Made by a program: the position numbers and the translations under genes. Below, in pieces: positions 12,008 to 25,329 of a DNA stretch of 64,000 nucleotides; the first letter of the stretch is position 1, and each line of letters starts with the position of its first letter. This stretch comes from Onchocerca volvulus (Eukaryota > Nematoda > Chromadorea > Rhabditida > Onchocercidae). The stretch is taken from positions 19,678,603 to 19,742,602 of the forward strand of contig HG738137.1 of assembly GCA_000499405.2 (NCBI GenBank), read 5' to 3'. The notes beneath the pieces are model-generated. The model had not been told where the DNA came from, searched no databases, and saw only the letters and a list, made by a program, of their open reading frames with translations.

Positions 12008-15000
12008 TCAGATAGATGGAGAACCCGCATTCTCATAAGCTGTCCATGCATCATTCAATTCTGTAAAGATGGCACGAGCTAATGCTTCATTTTCAGTGCC
12101 AACTTGCTTGTCCGGATGTATTACCAAGCATGCTTTACGGTAATATTTTTTTACCTGAAAGAAAATATAAGAAAAATTGAAAATTTTTTTTTAATAACTC
12201 TGGTTAAGCAGTCACTTAGTTTAACTTAAGTTCATGATTTATTTATGTCAAGCAAACTCATTGACAAATACCATAAGTAATATAACATCAAGCTCATTTC
12301 AAATTTAAAGAACTGCTATTATACTTATTTTGGCCAAAATTATAACAAATTCGAAAGTCAGCGTAACCAGTAACCAGTCTTATTCAAAAAGTCATCAAAA
12401 GTTTGCTGTTATTATTTAACAAACTTTATTCGGAATATAGTTCTTTTTACATCCCATATAAATTTCTGTCTTCCATTCTTTTTTTATAAGCCAGTAAAAT
12501 TTACTTGTTGTGCGGTCAACAAATCCCCAATACTTGGCTGGATCCAATTTTCAGCGTTCGGCCATAAAATATTATTCATAGATCCCAATAATGCTCTGAT
12601 GTTTCTTTCTTTTCCATTCGTCCATTCTTTTATCTGGAAGAAAAAACAAACTATGGAATGTGTGGAAATGCTCCAATCTGAGAATAAATTGGATGACTCT
12701 TTTTTTTAATTGAAAATCTACCTTAACTTTAACAGGATCTAGCTCTTTAATTTCATCTTGTCGCTTCATCTCACCTAAAGATTTCATTGTCTTTGGAGAT
12801 GTTTGAAAACCTTGGGAAGTGAGAAGATCACCAAACGCGTTTTCAAAATTTTTTGACTTTCCACCTGAAAAATATTGTCGTTTAAAACTGTAAAAGTTAA
12901 CAGACGCCCTTTTCGATATCTAGAATTTCATTTTAATGAAAATTTTAATGAATAAACTTGGAATTTTTTTTGAGTCCCGAATTCACTCAAGTTTTTTGTT
13001 CTCTAACTTTGTCCTGCCTCAAATTTTTTCTTTTTTTCTTCAAGAGCTGCTCTGAAGCTAGACATAAATACGATAAACGAGAGAAAAAAAATGCTTTGCT
13101 AAAAAGAGAAATAATTAAATAGAAATTTTGAACGATAAATAAACTGCTGATATTACCCTTAACTGAACTGGGAATATCAAAATGTGCTCGACTGTAATTA
13201 GGTTGTTGCTGACTATTCAATGCAGTTCTACTTGTCGTTGCTGAATTATCTGAAGAGATTTTAAACTTTCGAAATTTTATCATGGCATTTGAATAAATTC
13301 GATAATCAATATAATTTCTAAATAAACTAATTTTCTTTAAATCTGTTAGGATGCTTGTTTACCTCATATTTTAAAAATGTTTAATCAAAAAGAAATTTAC
13401 AACTGATTTAATAACGGACTTTTCAATGGCGGAATTGCATTATCTTTTGTGCATGCCAAAAATTCCGCAAATGGATCAATTTTCATTTCTGATGTCGAAG
13501 CCGTAACATCCGCAGTGGAGGAAATTGGTGCACAAATATTATGCTGTATTCCATCTTCATAAAAATTGGTGTCTAAAATTTTGTTTTTTTACTGAAAAAT
13601 TAAAGCACAAAAATTTTGTTTTCACAAGAAGAAATTAAAATATTTCAGAAAACTTTTAATTTTTACAAAAGCAATCACCGACAATAATAAAATAATACAT
13701 GAAAAGGAAAAAAATTAATTTTAGGAATGATGCAAACCTCCAAATTGAACATTGTGGTTGGACGAAACATTTCCTGGTGTATATGAAGGTATATCTAGCA
13801 TGTTCTGCGCGGAAAAATTTTTTGATGATAAAGTATTATCTTTTACACCATTTGCTGATTGCGCAGGACTAGACGAACACGAAATGTGAAAATCTAAAAA
13901 CCGTCAATAACTACAGGATCTATACGATATAGAACATTAACCAAATGAGGTATGCGAACAATAGAAAATATTTTACAAATTGTGAATATAAGAAAATTAT
14001 TAAATAATATTTTTAAAATATTTCTTGACAAAACAGATCCTATTAATGCATATCAAAAATAATCAAAGATTAGAAAATTCGAAAATAGATACCAGTACCT
14101 AATCCAAGCAGATCGGCATCTTTTCCACCGGTTAAAATCTCTGCATTTTTCTCAACAAATTTAGACTGCCCTTCACAACTAAATTTATATTGATCATTAC
14201 TAATTTCCTCTTCAGTAGTATTAACATGTACGCTGTTAATACGTTCACTGAGATCGGAAGTATCACGCTCACTGCGTTCCAGTAACTGAAACAACAAAAT
14301 ATTCCTACCAAAGCTTCTGATCAGAAGTTTTCACACAACTATTAGAAACTGAAGTTAGAAAAAAAAAAAAATTGGAAGCAAAATTCATCGAAAATAAATA
14401 AAAACCCTTAAACTAAATGGATCAGTAGGAACGAGGACGAAAGATGCAGTAATCCTTTTAATGTCCATTCCTTAATACAAATAATTGAACAATATATACA
14501 ATTTAAGTTTACTAAAATTTTATAAAATATATACGAATTCAGAATACATATGTCACCATATACTTCAACTGATGAGAAATTCGCATCCGAGAAAATATCC
14601 CATTTAAAAGTTTTAGGAAAGCAAATGCGTTCCTTTTTCGGCTTCTCAAATTACATTGATTCAAATATACATGCAGTTTTTTTTTTTTTTTTTCACATTT
14701 GAGCATCAATTTTTGCTCAATTTTATTCAGTAAAATTTAAAGTTTGAAATTTATTACATAAGTAATCTCGATTTTACCCATATTATGAAACGACCAATTC
14801 TCAACTTCGCTTTTCAAAATATAAGCACTCTGTCATCTTCTAATCTTTATCTTCATGATCTAATAGTCAATAACGATTTTTTCAAACTTAGAATCTTCAA
14901 TATCAAAACGGTATATAGATCAAATTTCGATGTTTCCGGTGAAATAATGAAACACTGACTGATGATTTCCTAGAAAATTCTAAATGTCTTTTTCAATTCT

Positions 15001-18000
15001 CTATCTTTCTGACTTTCGGATCTTATTATAACTCTATTCTTTCAAACTCGATAGGTGACTGACCGATAAGACAAACAAATCAGCTAACTTATGATCTACA
15101 AATTATCAAAAATTTAGAAAACAAAATTTAATCTGTGCATTTTTATAGTGGACATACATATAATTTCATTATGATCATTTAGCCATACTTTTATCCAAAA
15201 TGAAACACGATTTTATAGCGTGATTAATTGACTTAAGATACTCGGCTATACTGCAGAAGTAAATGTTATTAATTTGCAAATTTCAGCGAAATAACAAACA
15301 GACTTTTTTGTTTCTCTATCTATTCAATAGTTGCTGTGCCTGCAGTGATTTTTTCAGAACCTTCAATTTCATCCAAGCAAACTGGGAACCACAGATTATA
15401 TAACGTAATTAATTGACTTAAATTTTCAAAATAATTCAAGATATAAAATTTTTTGGAAAATTTTAACTTTTGTGTTTATTTTCAATGTTAAGTGATAAGC
15501 CAGGATCAGGATTAAAACAGACACAGCAGAAAAGGTAAGAGTGATTTACACTTCCTTGCTATTGCATTTACCTTACTAGTATATAATTTTTAAATCAAAA
15601 ATAAGGACTTAGTCAAAGCAAAGCTTTTCTCATACACTGGATATAATGCCCTAAGCTATGGATTTGGGAGATATGTTACGGTGTGCAAAAAAGTAAAGCT
15701 TCTGCAAATTATACAAGCAAGCACATACCAACGAACTTAAATTAAGAGAATGCTCCGATGATTGTTTGTCGTTACGCTGTTGAGAGTTATTTTGAATAGG
15801 TTCCGTAATATTCTGAGAAGTATTTTGTGGACTGTTAGTATCATCTAGCCACTCTAGAGTGGAAAAGAAAGAATTTTGTGGATGTGATGGAATGGTTCGG
15901 TTAGTTAATTTCTCTCCTTCATTTGCCGCCTTATGTTGTTCCATAACGTGTTTCTGCGGAGGACACGGTATTTTGGGAAGATTTTGCTGATTTGATGACT
16001 TGCGATTATGGAGACCAAGATGTCGCACAATTGCATCTGAAAAAGAAAAGAAATGGAAGAGAGGAGATAAAATCCTAACTTAAAATTGTAAAATTAGACA
16101 AATAAATATAGAATTCAGACACTTCAGATATAAATAGACAAAACACACCAAATTCATCAGGTTCGGATACCAATAGCATTTTTGAAATAGTTTTTGGTTC
16201 GTAACTAAGAATTGCTGGTGGCTCTCTCGTACTAAATCCTCTATCATGTTCATCAATTTTCAACTGTAAGCCAACCCTTAAAACAAAAAATTTAGAGGCA
16301 AAATTGTTGAAGTCTATCATTGTTCCCAAATATCTTTTTTAATATCTACGAAGTAGGCAGCCATTATTACGATAAACTTAAATCTAGAGATCCACAGCTG
16401 ACGACTACAGTCCTGTTATATTTCAAGAAATCTCAATCTGTCAGTTTTTTGGGATACAGAAATCACTTTCTTTTTATTAATTCCACTACAATCAGATTGA
16501 GTGCAGCCCCTCATCTACAGATCCTATTTATTTTACTTATGTAAACTGGTGGTCTTAGCTATCATAGCAAGTAACCGCGCAGTTGGATATTGATAAAATT
16601 CAAGTCAAGGAAGTGAGTGTGTGTCTGCCCCTTAATATTCAATACACTGCATGAAATAATTATTGAATTTAAAGAGAAAAGAGTTTACAGGTAGTAATAA
16701 AACATAATAATAATCGTTAAATTGAGTTGAGATCCAAAACAGTTCTAAAACTAGCAGTTATGTACTATATACTATGTTTTGTAAAGCTTCATGTTAGATA
16801 AAAAAAGCCAAAAGAGAATTTTACTAGACATATTAGTAATGCTCTCTCTCAAAAAAAAAAAAAAAAGAAGATAAATAAATAAAATAAAATAAAATTCTGA
16901 AATGTTTTACTCACCTTAGCGACAATCCAAATCTCAAATCATCAAACTGACGATCAAGATCACCAAGACCGAATTCCAACATATGGATATTTGGATCAAT
17001 GAAATTAGCATGAAAGCTCAGTGAAAACATTAGATATTGCTGCATACGATTTTGCATCTTCATCAGTCGTGCATGATAAACAACTATCTAGAAATCTGAT
17101 ATTAAAAAAAAGATCTGAAATGAACCTCAAATTCGAAAACTCACTTTTGTTCGCTGTCAATAAATGCTTCCGAAAATAATCAAAAACGTTAGGTTTATTC
17201 TGCAAATCAATTTATTTGTAATAAATTCGTTTTCGTAAAATTTCTTAAAATATTTTCTCTTATTTAAAAAATCTGCTTCTTCAAAAATTAAATTTGCATT
17301 ATCTCATTTACACGAAAAACAAAAATGAAATTATTAAAAATTATCACAATCACAAAAGTACTAGAAGACAATTCACCTGAACATCGTCACCAACTGGAAT
17401 ATCTCCCAAAGGAAGATCTATTAAAACTGATTCGGGAACTTCAAAAGACCTGGAAAATTCGGGTTCAGATTAGAAAACAAATGAACCAGATAAATAGAAA
17501 GTAAGAACATTTTTACTTCTCTATTTATTCATTTCACTCTTTAGTAATTCTTAAGGTTAACATAGTATATTTAGAAGAACGATAAAGTTGATGTATCAAT
17601 AAATTGAAATGTAAAAACATACCAATTTTAATATGGATTGGAAAATAAAAAAACTGGCGATAGAATTAAAGTAAAAAGTAGTTAGTTCCTCAATTTTACA
17701 AAATTTTCGAACAACAAAGAAGGTATGGGAAGTGCGTCAAAATCATTCTATCATATTCTGATAGTATTTCCTAGTGGTCGTACAATTAGAAAATAGAAAT
17801 TCCAATGATTACCTAACCTTTCAATGAGAACTCAGAATGTCGGCAATTTTTTATTCTATGCACTGATAAAACTACAGTTAATTTGAATTATCGACTCGAA
17901 TAATAGTTGATCTATATAAATATGTTGCTGATACATCAAAAATTTTGTGGACCAGTTGTTAATCAATAATTCTTACGATTTTCTTTTTTCCAACATAACC

Positions 18001-21000
18001 AGATAATCATATCAAAAAAAAAAAATTAGGATATGTGTAGGGAAACTGAGAAATAAAGTCTGATAAAGAAGACCATTTTGTAGTTTAACCATTACTTTAA
18101 TTCTTCATAGTTTTTGCATGTAGACCACACCTTCACACCACCAGCGTAAATATCAGCAAATGGTCGACAACCACTTCGAGCTCGATTAAATAATGGCACC
18201 GGAGATATCAGTAATGATTGAAGCACTACCCGTCTATTGTGAACCATCTATAAATATTATGTCAAAGAAAGGAAAAGAAAAATTGAGAAATTATTAAGAA
18301 ACCCTTTAGTTGGCATTCTGTACTTTGCTTAAGGTGGAACATGAATTTTTTTAAACAATATGCAAAAAACATTAAGAAAAATCGCTCAAATATCTCTCCC
18401 TTCTAATTCCTTAAATCTGATTTTGAATAAAAAGTTTCATAAGTATTTCGAAAAACTCACTAAACATAAATCAGATGAATCCATGGAAACAATTGTTTTT
18501 ATTATATCAAGCTGACGATGATAAGATGGTGGAAGATTTGGTGGTTGTCTTTTGGTACAAATTAATTCTAGAGCTGCCAGTGGCCTTGGTACAAGTCGAG
18601 CATATAATAACAGAGTTGCTGCTACCAGTATACATTGAGCTGAAGAAATATTTTTGCCAGTATAAATAAAAGGGGCATACAGAAATGTTTTTTTTATACA
18701 CTGTTCGCTGTTCAGAAATACTGAAAAGTAAAATATTGCAAACCTGCCGGTAAAACTGAAATATTTATAATATAAATAAAATGAAATAGTCCAAATAATC
18801 TGTATAGAAGAATTTACTAATATTCTTAGATATATGAGCCACTTATCTATATATTGGGCATTCCCACATCTTCCGATTTGCTATAAGAGCTCATGGATAT
18901 CGTGTGAAATGTTAAAATGTCAATTGTCAGGAACGCTTACAAGATATGAGGATTGTGAGAATTTCGATCTTATCCTTGATCCTCACATCCAATTTTTTGC
19001 ATGAACTAATATGTAAATCGTGGAAGCAATATAGTATCAACAACAACATATAGGAAATCAACATGAACAGTTTTTTCTGCATTGATGAACACAGATCGAG
19101 CACTTTTTTAAAATGTTAGTATCTTTTATATTTACCATGTATTATTCGTTTACTGTTTACTATTGTAAGTAGATATTATGTATAATAAAGCCTACTGCTG
19201 ACCTAACAGAATCACAATAGCAAGAAGCAATTCCAATCCAATCAATCTACAATCCAAATTACAAATCGATCAGAATCTTTTTCCCCAACAAACCTGTTGA
19301 ATTTCAGAATAAATTAGGAATACTTACCTTCAGGACCTGTAATAAGAATGAAATTTGTTTCTTTTTGTTTCAAGAATAAAACTATGTTCCTGCAGAGATT
19401 CAACAAAAAGTTCACTGTGGGTGTTAAACCACTTTCGACAACTGGCAGAGGAGTTTCTATCAAATGACTGTAATCACACCGCAAACATCTAAATTTCAAG
19501 TCGTAAAACATTAGCTGAAGACAGACCAATCACTTATAATTTTATCACAGAAACTAAGCAGTTGCATATAAGAAAAAGATGAAATACTTGAAAAAAGAAA
19601 AACTTTTCGTCTGAAATCCAATTTGTTTTTTTAGACAGTCAAAAAAGATTCTATGACAGTAATATTCTCGAAATACTAAGTTTACTAATTTAGAAACTCC
19701 CAAATAAAATAAGTTCACTAATTTAGAAACTCGCAACCAAAAATTTTGTAAGCATCATTATAAAAACTAGTACAGCATACTTTATTCCATTACTATGAAG
19801 ACCTATATTTCTTTGCCCAATCAATTCTTTCAATACAAAAACCCACCGATTCGATAAGTTATAAATTGCAAATTGTCCTCGAGCCTGGTCCAAAATACGG
19901 GCCCGCATTGCTTCTTCAGTCTGTGCAATCAGTGCTTCAGGTATACAATCAGCAAGTGGCGCTATTACAAGACGCGATGTAACAAATGTTACATCTGGAC
20001 CTCGATTACCATAAGTCAGCTGAAAATTTCGAATTAAAGAAATAATCGATTGTTAAAATTGTTTAAAGCGCTTCGATTTCATCTTCCAAAAAGAATAAAA
20101 ACTCAAAAGAATCTCAATATCTGCTCCAAAACAAATAAATAAAACGAAATAAAAAACTTTCTAAGAATTCAATTAAATTTTTCAAATAAATATGAAAGAT
20201 GGATAAGCATACTTGTACTGTTTGCGCAACAGCGGCTGTTTTGTCTTTGATATTTTTGAACCAAGACATGCTTTGCTCCTTAATAGCACCAAAAACAGCG
20301 GAAGCTTGTTGCGCTGCTTGTTCCTATTAGTTCATCAATAGTTAATCTTCACAGATAATAAGATTAACTAGTCAATGACTAGGAAATATTAATTATGAGC
20401 AACTAATTAACAAATTAATAGGCAGCTGGAGTAGACATATTTCTTTATATTGAACAACAAAGAAATAATAACAATTTAAATTATTAATGGTTTTTCTACA
20501 TGCCTATATAACATACGTAATCATTTTTTCGCGACACTGAAGGTGATCGCTTTGATATATTTGATTTTAATGACTTTCCACGTTCATTTGCAAATGATTC
20601 GGCTTGCAATGGACCTGGAAAATAAGTGATTCTATATTACGATTCTAGAAAGAATAATTTAACTTTATAAATGTCGTTTATCTTATTAATAAATTTCTAT
20701 ATATTGAGTAGGATTTGCAAGCATATAAACATTAAAAATGTATTATTTTTATGGGATTCTAAAAAGAATCATTAAAAATTCTGAGAAATAGATCTAAACA
20801 GAATGTGAAGAGGAAATGAAGAACCAAACAATTACAGATTCCACATAAATCGATATCATTTTAGAAAGCTAAATAAAATTAAATGAATTTATACACTCAA
20901 ATGTAATTAATAACTACTTATTTGACTAATGAATCACTGCATAAATCCATGTTTTCAATCACGAAGAACAATTACTTTTTAAACAATTTCGTAAATTGAA

Positions 21001-24000
21001 CGATTTCATCTCATATGTTCGATCAATTAATCTCAATTCTTCTTAAATATAATGTACCAAGATAATTACTCCAAGACCATATATCATTCAATAAATATAC
21101 AACTATTTTACGACATCCATTTTACAACAAACAACCGAATTTGTTTGAGATTTTTGGAAGCAACGAAAGTTGAAAAAAAGATTTCGTTGAAGATAAATTA
21201 ATTTATACAAAATAACAAAAAGTATGTACTTGAAGAACAGAATGTTGGTAATTGTGGCAATTCCAGATTTTCTACAGGTTTCGAAAGATCTATGTATAAT
21301 GCCGCAGCAAGCGCTTCAACTCGTTCACATAAATCTTCCGCATTTGGACGTAGTCTTGGATCTACTTGTAATGTTGCTTCTAAAAAAAGGATAAAATATC
21401 AATGAACATGTAATGTCAATTTTGAAATAGCATATGCGTTCATCCAAAAATGCTTAAAATGGCAAAAAAGCTGTTTGGTGAAATATCTTGAGATAAAAAT
21501 GATTTCAAAATGATTTTAGGCTAGCAGTTAAATAAAATATAATTTAAAACAATTGGCAGATGAGCACTGAAAATTTCGAAGTTAACAAAAAATATTTTTT
21601 TTATATCGAGAAGCATATATAATTTCAACAGAAAAACAACGAAAATTTTGAAGTTAATGAAAAATAAAACCAACGAATGAGTTGATTCAATTGGGCATAT
21701 TCTGATTCTGCATCAGGAAGTGAATATTTCGCGTTAATAATGCGAAGTTTTGCACTGTCTTCAAACGGATGTTTTCTGTAGCAAAGATAATAAAGTACAC
21801 ATCCAAGAGCCTAAAACACAATTACTTGAGGCAAGAGAAAACTAAGTCAAAATTAAAACTTAACGTTCAAGTTATTAAAACAAGATCAAATTCAGAAGCC
21901 AGAAACAAATCTCATTTTGCTCCCAATAATAAAGCATTATTGCACATGATAATCGCTTTAAAAAAGCATTCTTTCGAAATGTTGAACCGATCAAATCAGC
22001 GATGACTGTCTTCATTGATGAATCACAACATCCTAGAATCAAATGTTATACAATCACATAAACTCACCCAAATATCTTGGGCTGGACCCACTGGGAAATT
22101 CGAATACATATCCAGTGATTCTGGTGCTCTGTACATCGGCGTCGTATGCCGTGCTAACTAAATGTTTGAAACTTTGAAAATTTTCAGAAATTTTTGAGTT
22201 CAAAACTCTTGAAGACTAAAACAATATGATCAGAAAATAATGGAGAGATTGATAAGATTATACAATCCAATTAAAATTTTAAAATACAACTTCCTCTTCG
22301 AGTTGTGCGCGCTGTAAAGCGGACCAGGTTTCATCCGGTGTTACGATTTCTGTTGTTGCACTTCCAAAGTCGCATAGTTTCACATATCCAGATGCATCAA
22401 AAAGCAAATTTTCAATCTGAATTGCACAATTGATATTTCCATATATAAATAATGAACGAACACAAATGACTATGATTTTCGTTTTTCAAGAAAATTGACT
22501 ATTTTCAGCTTCAATTTTTTTTTTTTTTACAAGTAAAAACAGCCAACCGTTGTCTTCTTAACAAAAAACTGAGAAAACTGTAAAATAAAGTCCATCATTG
22601 TTTCACTATTATTATTTATTAATTTATCAAAGGAAAAATTAAGAAGTATAGAAGGACTCTTGAAACGTACTATAATGAATATTTTTATAAAAATACCTTT
22701 ATATCTCTATGTGTTATGGACGGGTTTCTTGTATGCATTTGTCTAATGGCACTGCAAGCCGCATAAAAAATCTTCGTCACTTGTTTAACGGGCAGTGGAC
22801 CTTTTTGAATTAGCTCGATCACGCTTCCTGAAACGATTATTAGTTAGTTCATTTCAATTTCGTAAGTTTGATTTGGTTAATATTCCGTAAAAGGATCATT
22901 TAATAACCAAGTCTTGGCTTCTTTTTCTATCAAGGAAGAAACTGAGTAATAAGTTACTTTCTCACTCAAGCAAATGGTTATTTTAATCATCAGTGAAGAA
23001 TTATAAAGAATTTTAAAAACTGTTCACATTTAAAAAACAACTAAAAATATCGAATTTAGCAATTTAGGCAATAAGAAACAGTAAGAAAGTAAACAAAGAT
23101 TTGCCCGGACAAAGTTCGGTCAACAGAAGAAATTCAGCTCGACCATGCCCACTCTCCTGTGGGCTCAGCTGTGCCGCCTGCACAAAACGCAAAATGGATT
23201 GAAAACCAGTTAGCTGAAAGTAACTTAAGACGTAAAGTATAAAACTTGGAAAATGCAAATAATAAATCAGTAATTTAGTAAAAACTTCAAATAACTGTCT
23301 GCGAAATTTACATTAAATTTGTAAAAGTTAATATATATAATGTTTAACAGTTTATCTGTGATTCATACGTTAATTATTTCATCTTTTCGTTCATGTAAAA
23401 ACAATTTCCTAAAGATGAAATGCACACAGTCAGATGTAAAAGAAGACCTAGCATTTTGCAGACAACTTTCCAATAAGTCCAATTTATTGCTCTACTTTTA
23501 ATCGAAAAATAAAATCGAACTTTAAAAGTAGCCAACTAAACTGGTAGTACAGAAATATTATATCACGATCACTGTGTATAAAAAAATAAAAAAGCATTAC
23601 CTCTCGCAAAAAACGAATTTCCTTTAATATTGCTTCAGCAGCTTTTCCATCTGCTGCTAATTGTCGTTTCAGAGCAAACCAATTACCTTGTGTGTCCTGG
23701 GCCGAAAATACTAACGCATAACCTCCTAGAATAAATACTAAACATATAAATATAAATAATGCATAAACAATTGAAAAAAGCCGGAAAATTTTTGCTTTGA
23801 TAATCGATCAGCTATTGACCATATAGCATTTCTTGATAAGGGCAACACCTCCAGTTTGACGAGAACAAACATTCAGTTTCCGCAAAAAAAACCGAATTAT
23901 TCACCACAGCTATTCCTGCGTCTCGAATGGTATCACTGACTTTCAATAATTCATTTTTCTGTTTTTTTAGCATTCTAATACTTCTTAGAACCATAGATCT

Positions 24001-24258
24001 TATCATCCTAAATCCCGATATTTATATAACAATGGATGAATTGTTGCCTGAGCAAACTATAAGACGATCTTCAACCGCAATCAAAGTTCAGAGTTCAACG
24101 TTAAGTAATGAACCTTCAGCAATCAGAGAACGAATTTTCAGTCTCAGTCCATCAATCTCAATGTTTGTACCCACAAGGGGATGATCCAATTTACCGATAA
24201 CATTTGATGGTGTTGTTTGCGACAAATAGCTGAACGCTGACCGAAATAACTCTGTCAT
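12008..24258 (-). CDS. GAK: Cyclin-G-associated kinase / auxilin (kinase + PTEN-like + J domain)
   Basis: GAK/auxilin, which uncoats clathrin vesicles by recruiting Hsc70 and phosphorylates AP adaptor subunits. Twenty-five exons: 24114-24258, 23601-23725, 23105-23213, 22697-22827, 22291-22416, 22068-22157, 21675-21810, 21230-21379, 20517-20614, 20213-20323, 19847-20019, 19328-19488, 18461-18639, 18096-18247, 17377-17449, 16915-17087, 16149-16276, 15729-16036, 14099-14285, 13738-13893, 13420-13572, 13157-13249, 12722-12864, 12505-12633, 12008-12154; 1191 aa (human about 1311). Kinase residues visible: glycine loop GGYALVF about 49, Lys68, HRD 166-168, DFG 186-188, APE 223-225. The PTEN-like/C2 region (about 410-700) has no intact CX5R loop. 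A low-complexity clathrin-binding-type linker follows, then a C-terminal J domain with HPD 1156-1158 and ending [14 protein letters not shown]. The start is preceded directly by TTTTCAG|G, a likely trans-splice site. Intron 3 uses a GC donor. The donor of exon 21 is uncertain. Confidence 0.95.
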
Positions 24259-25011
24259 CCTGAAAATAATTATTAATTTGTCCATTTAGAATTTATTTGC
24301 ATAGAAAAGAATGGTAAATGCAGGTGAACATAACTAGAACTAAATAAGTAGATAAGCGAAGCTGCTAGCTTTAGGACTTTCCCGAGATTTCCTGCTTCTT
24401 CTCGAATGATGCTCTTCCAAGCACTACTACTAACCACTCTACACAACCAACCCAACCAAGCGAAACATACCACGAACGTTGGCTACTGGAATCGGGATCC
24501 GTTAAAGGTCTTCGCAACTTACGTTTTGTGTATGTATTGCAGCCTGAACCGGACTGACTGGATGCTGGGCTAATTCAAAAAGATTAAAAGTTGTCCCATT
24601 ATTGTGAATTACGATAAGAGCCACGTGATATGATATGATAATGCTGAAAAAACTAAAACGCCGTACTTACTCGCCTCATCCTTTGCATCGTCTCTCGGGC
24701 TTTCACATTGTTTTCATTTCATCTTCATCTTTACTTCGTATGTTTTCTTATTCCATGCTGACACACTCTTCCGCAAAATTCTACTATTCTCTGGTCCTCT
24801 CGAATTTCAATTTTATTTCTCTTTCTAATTTCAGTTTTATTTCTCCTTCTTTATGTTTGAGATTGTATTAATCGCTGCGCTTTGATATAAAAGCCTTATT
24901 AAAGTTTGGTTATTTCTAAGTTTTACAGAGATTTTAAAGTTTTACTGAGGGACAGTGAGAACTAGATTTGATAAATGATCCTTACCTATGAAAAGATACT
25001 TCATTTTTCAG
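24259..25011. promoter_or_regulatory. Shared divergent promoter region of GAK and CDC26
   Basis: About 750 bases between the GAK start (minus) and the CDC26 start (plus). It includes the presumed spliced-leader acceptor of each gene immediately before its ATG. No core promoter element was recognised. Confidence 0.4.
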
Positions 25012-25329
25012 ATGCTTCGAAGACCACCAACTGAAATTGTATTGAAATTAGAGGAAATTGATGAGATGATAATGGAAATCAAGAAACAGGCTGCTGATGT
25101 ATAGTTTTCAAATATTTAAACTTGTATTCATTTTGATAATTGAAACTTGTATTCGTCTTGATAACTGAATAAGACATATACGTTTTAGAAAAGTGAGGAA
25201 GTAGAAAAAAGCTTGACACAGTCTGCGGTGCGATCACGTATTGGTGCGCCGTCACCTCGAATCCGAATGACGCAAACAGCCGATACTCAACTTGCTGGTA
25301 CTTCAGGTGGCGCTCCTGTTTTGCCTTAA
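25012..25329 (+). CDS. cdc-26: Anaphase-promoting complex subunit CDC26
   Basis: Small APC/C subunit. In other species CDC26 acts as a chaperone-like peptide that stabilises the TPR subunit APC6/CDC16 through its N-terminal residues. Two exons, 25012-25098 and 25189-25329 (stop TAA), 75 aa. The N terminus MLRRPPTEIVLKLEEIDEM closely matches the conserved CDC26 start (MLRR.PT...LKL..IEE), which is the functional binding segment; the rest is poorly conserved, as is usual in this family. The ATG follows TTTTTCAG directly, suggesting spliced-leader trans-splicing almost at the start codon. It is divergent from GAK. It is too short and too split for long-ORF searches. Confidence 0.85.

Noticed and set aside
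17143..17198. Possible extra GAK exon (reads [18 protein letters not shown]), with good acceptor and donor
   Set aside because: It is 55 bases long and shifts the frame into the next exon. Joining exon 15 directly to 16915-17087 gives an ungapped match to human GAK (VQ-IVVYHAR).
19678..19735. Short direct repeat (ACTAATTTAGAAACTC twice) in GAK intron 11
   Set aside because: Two copies only, AT-rich and intronic; probably replication slippage, with no other signal.
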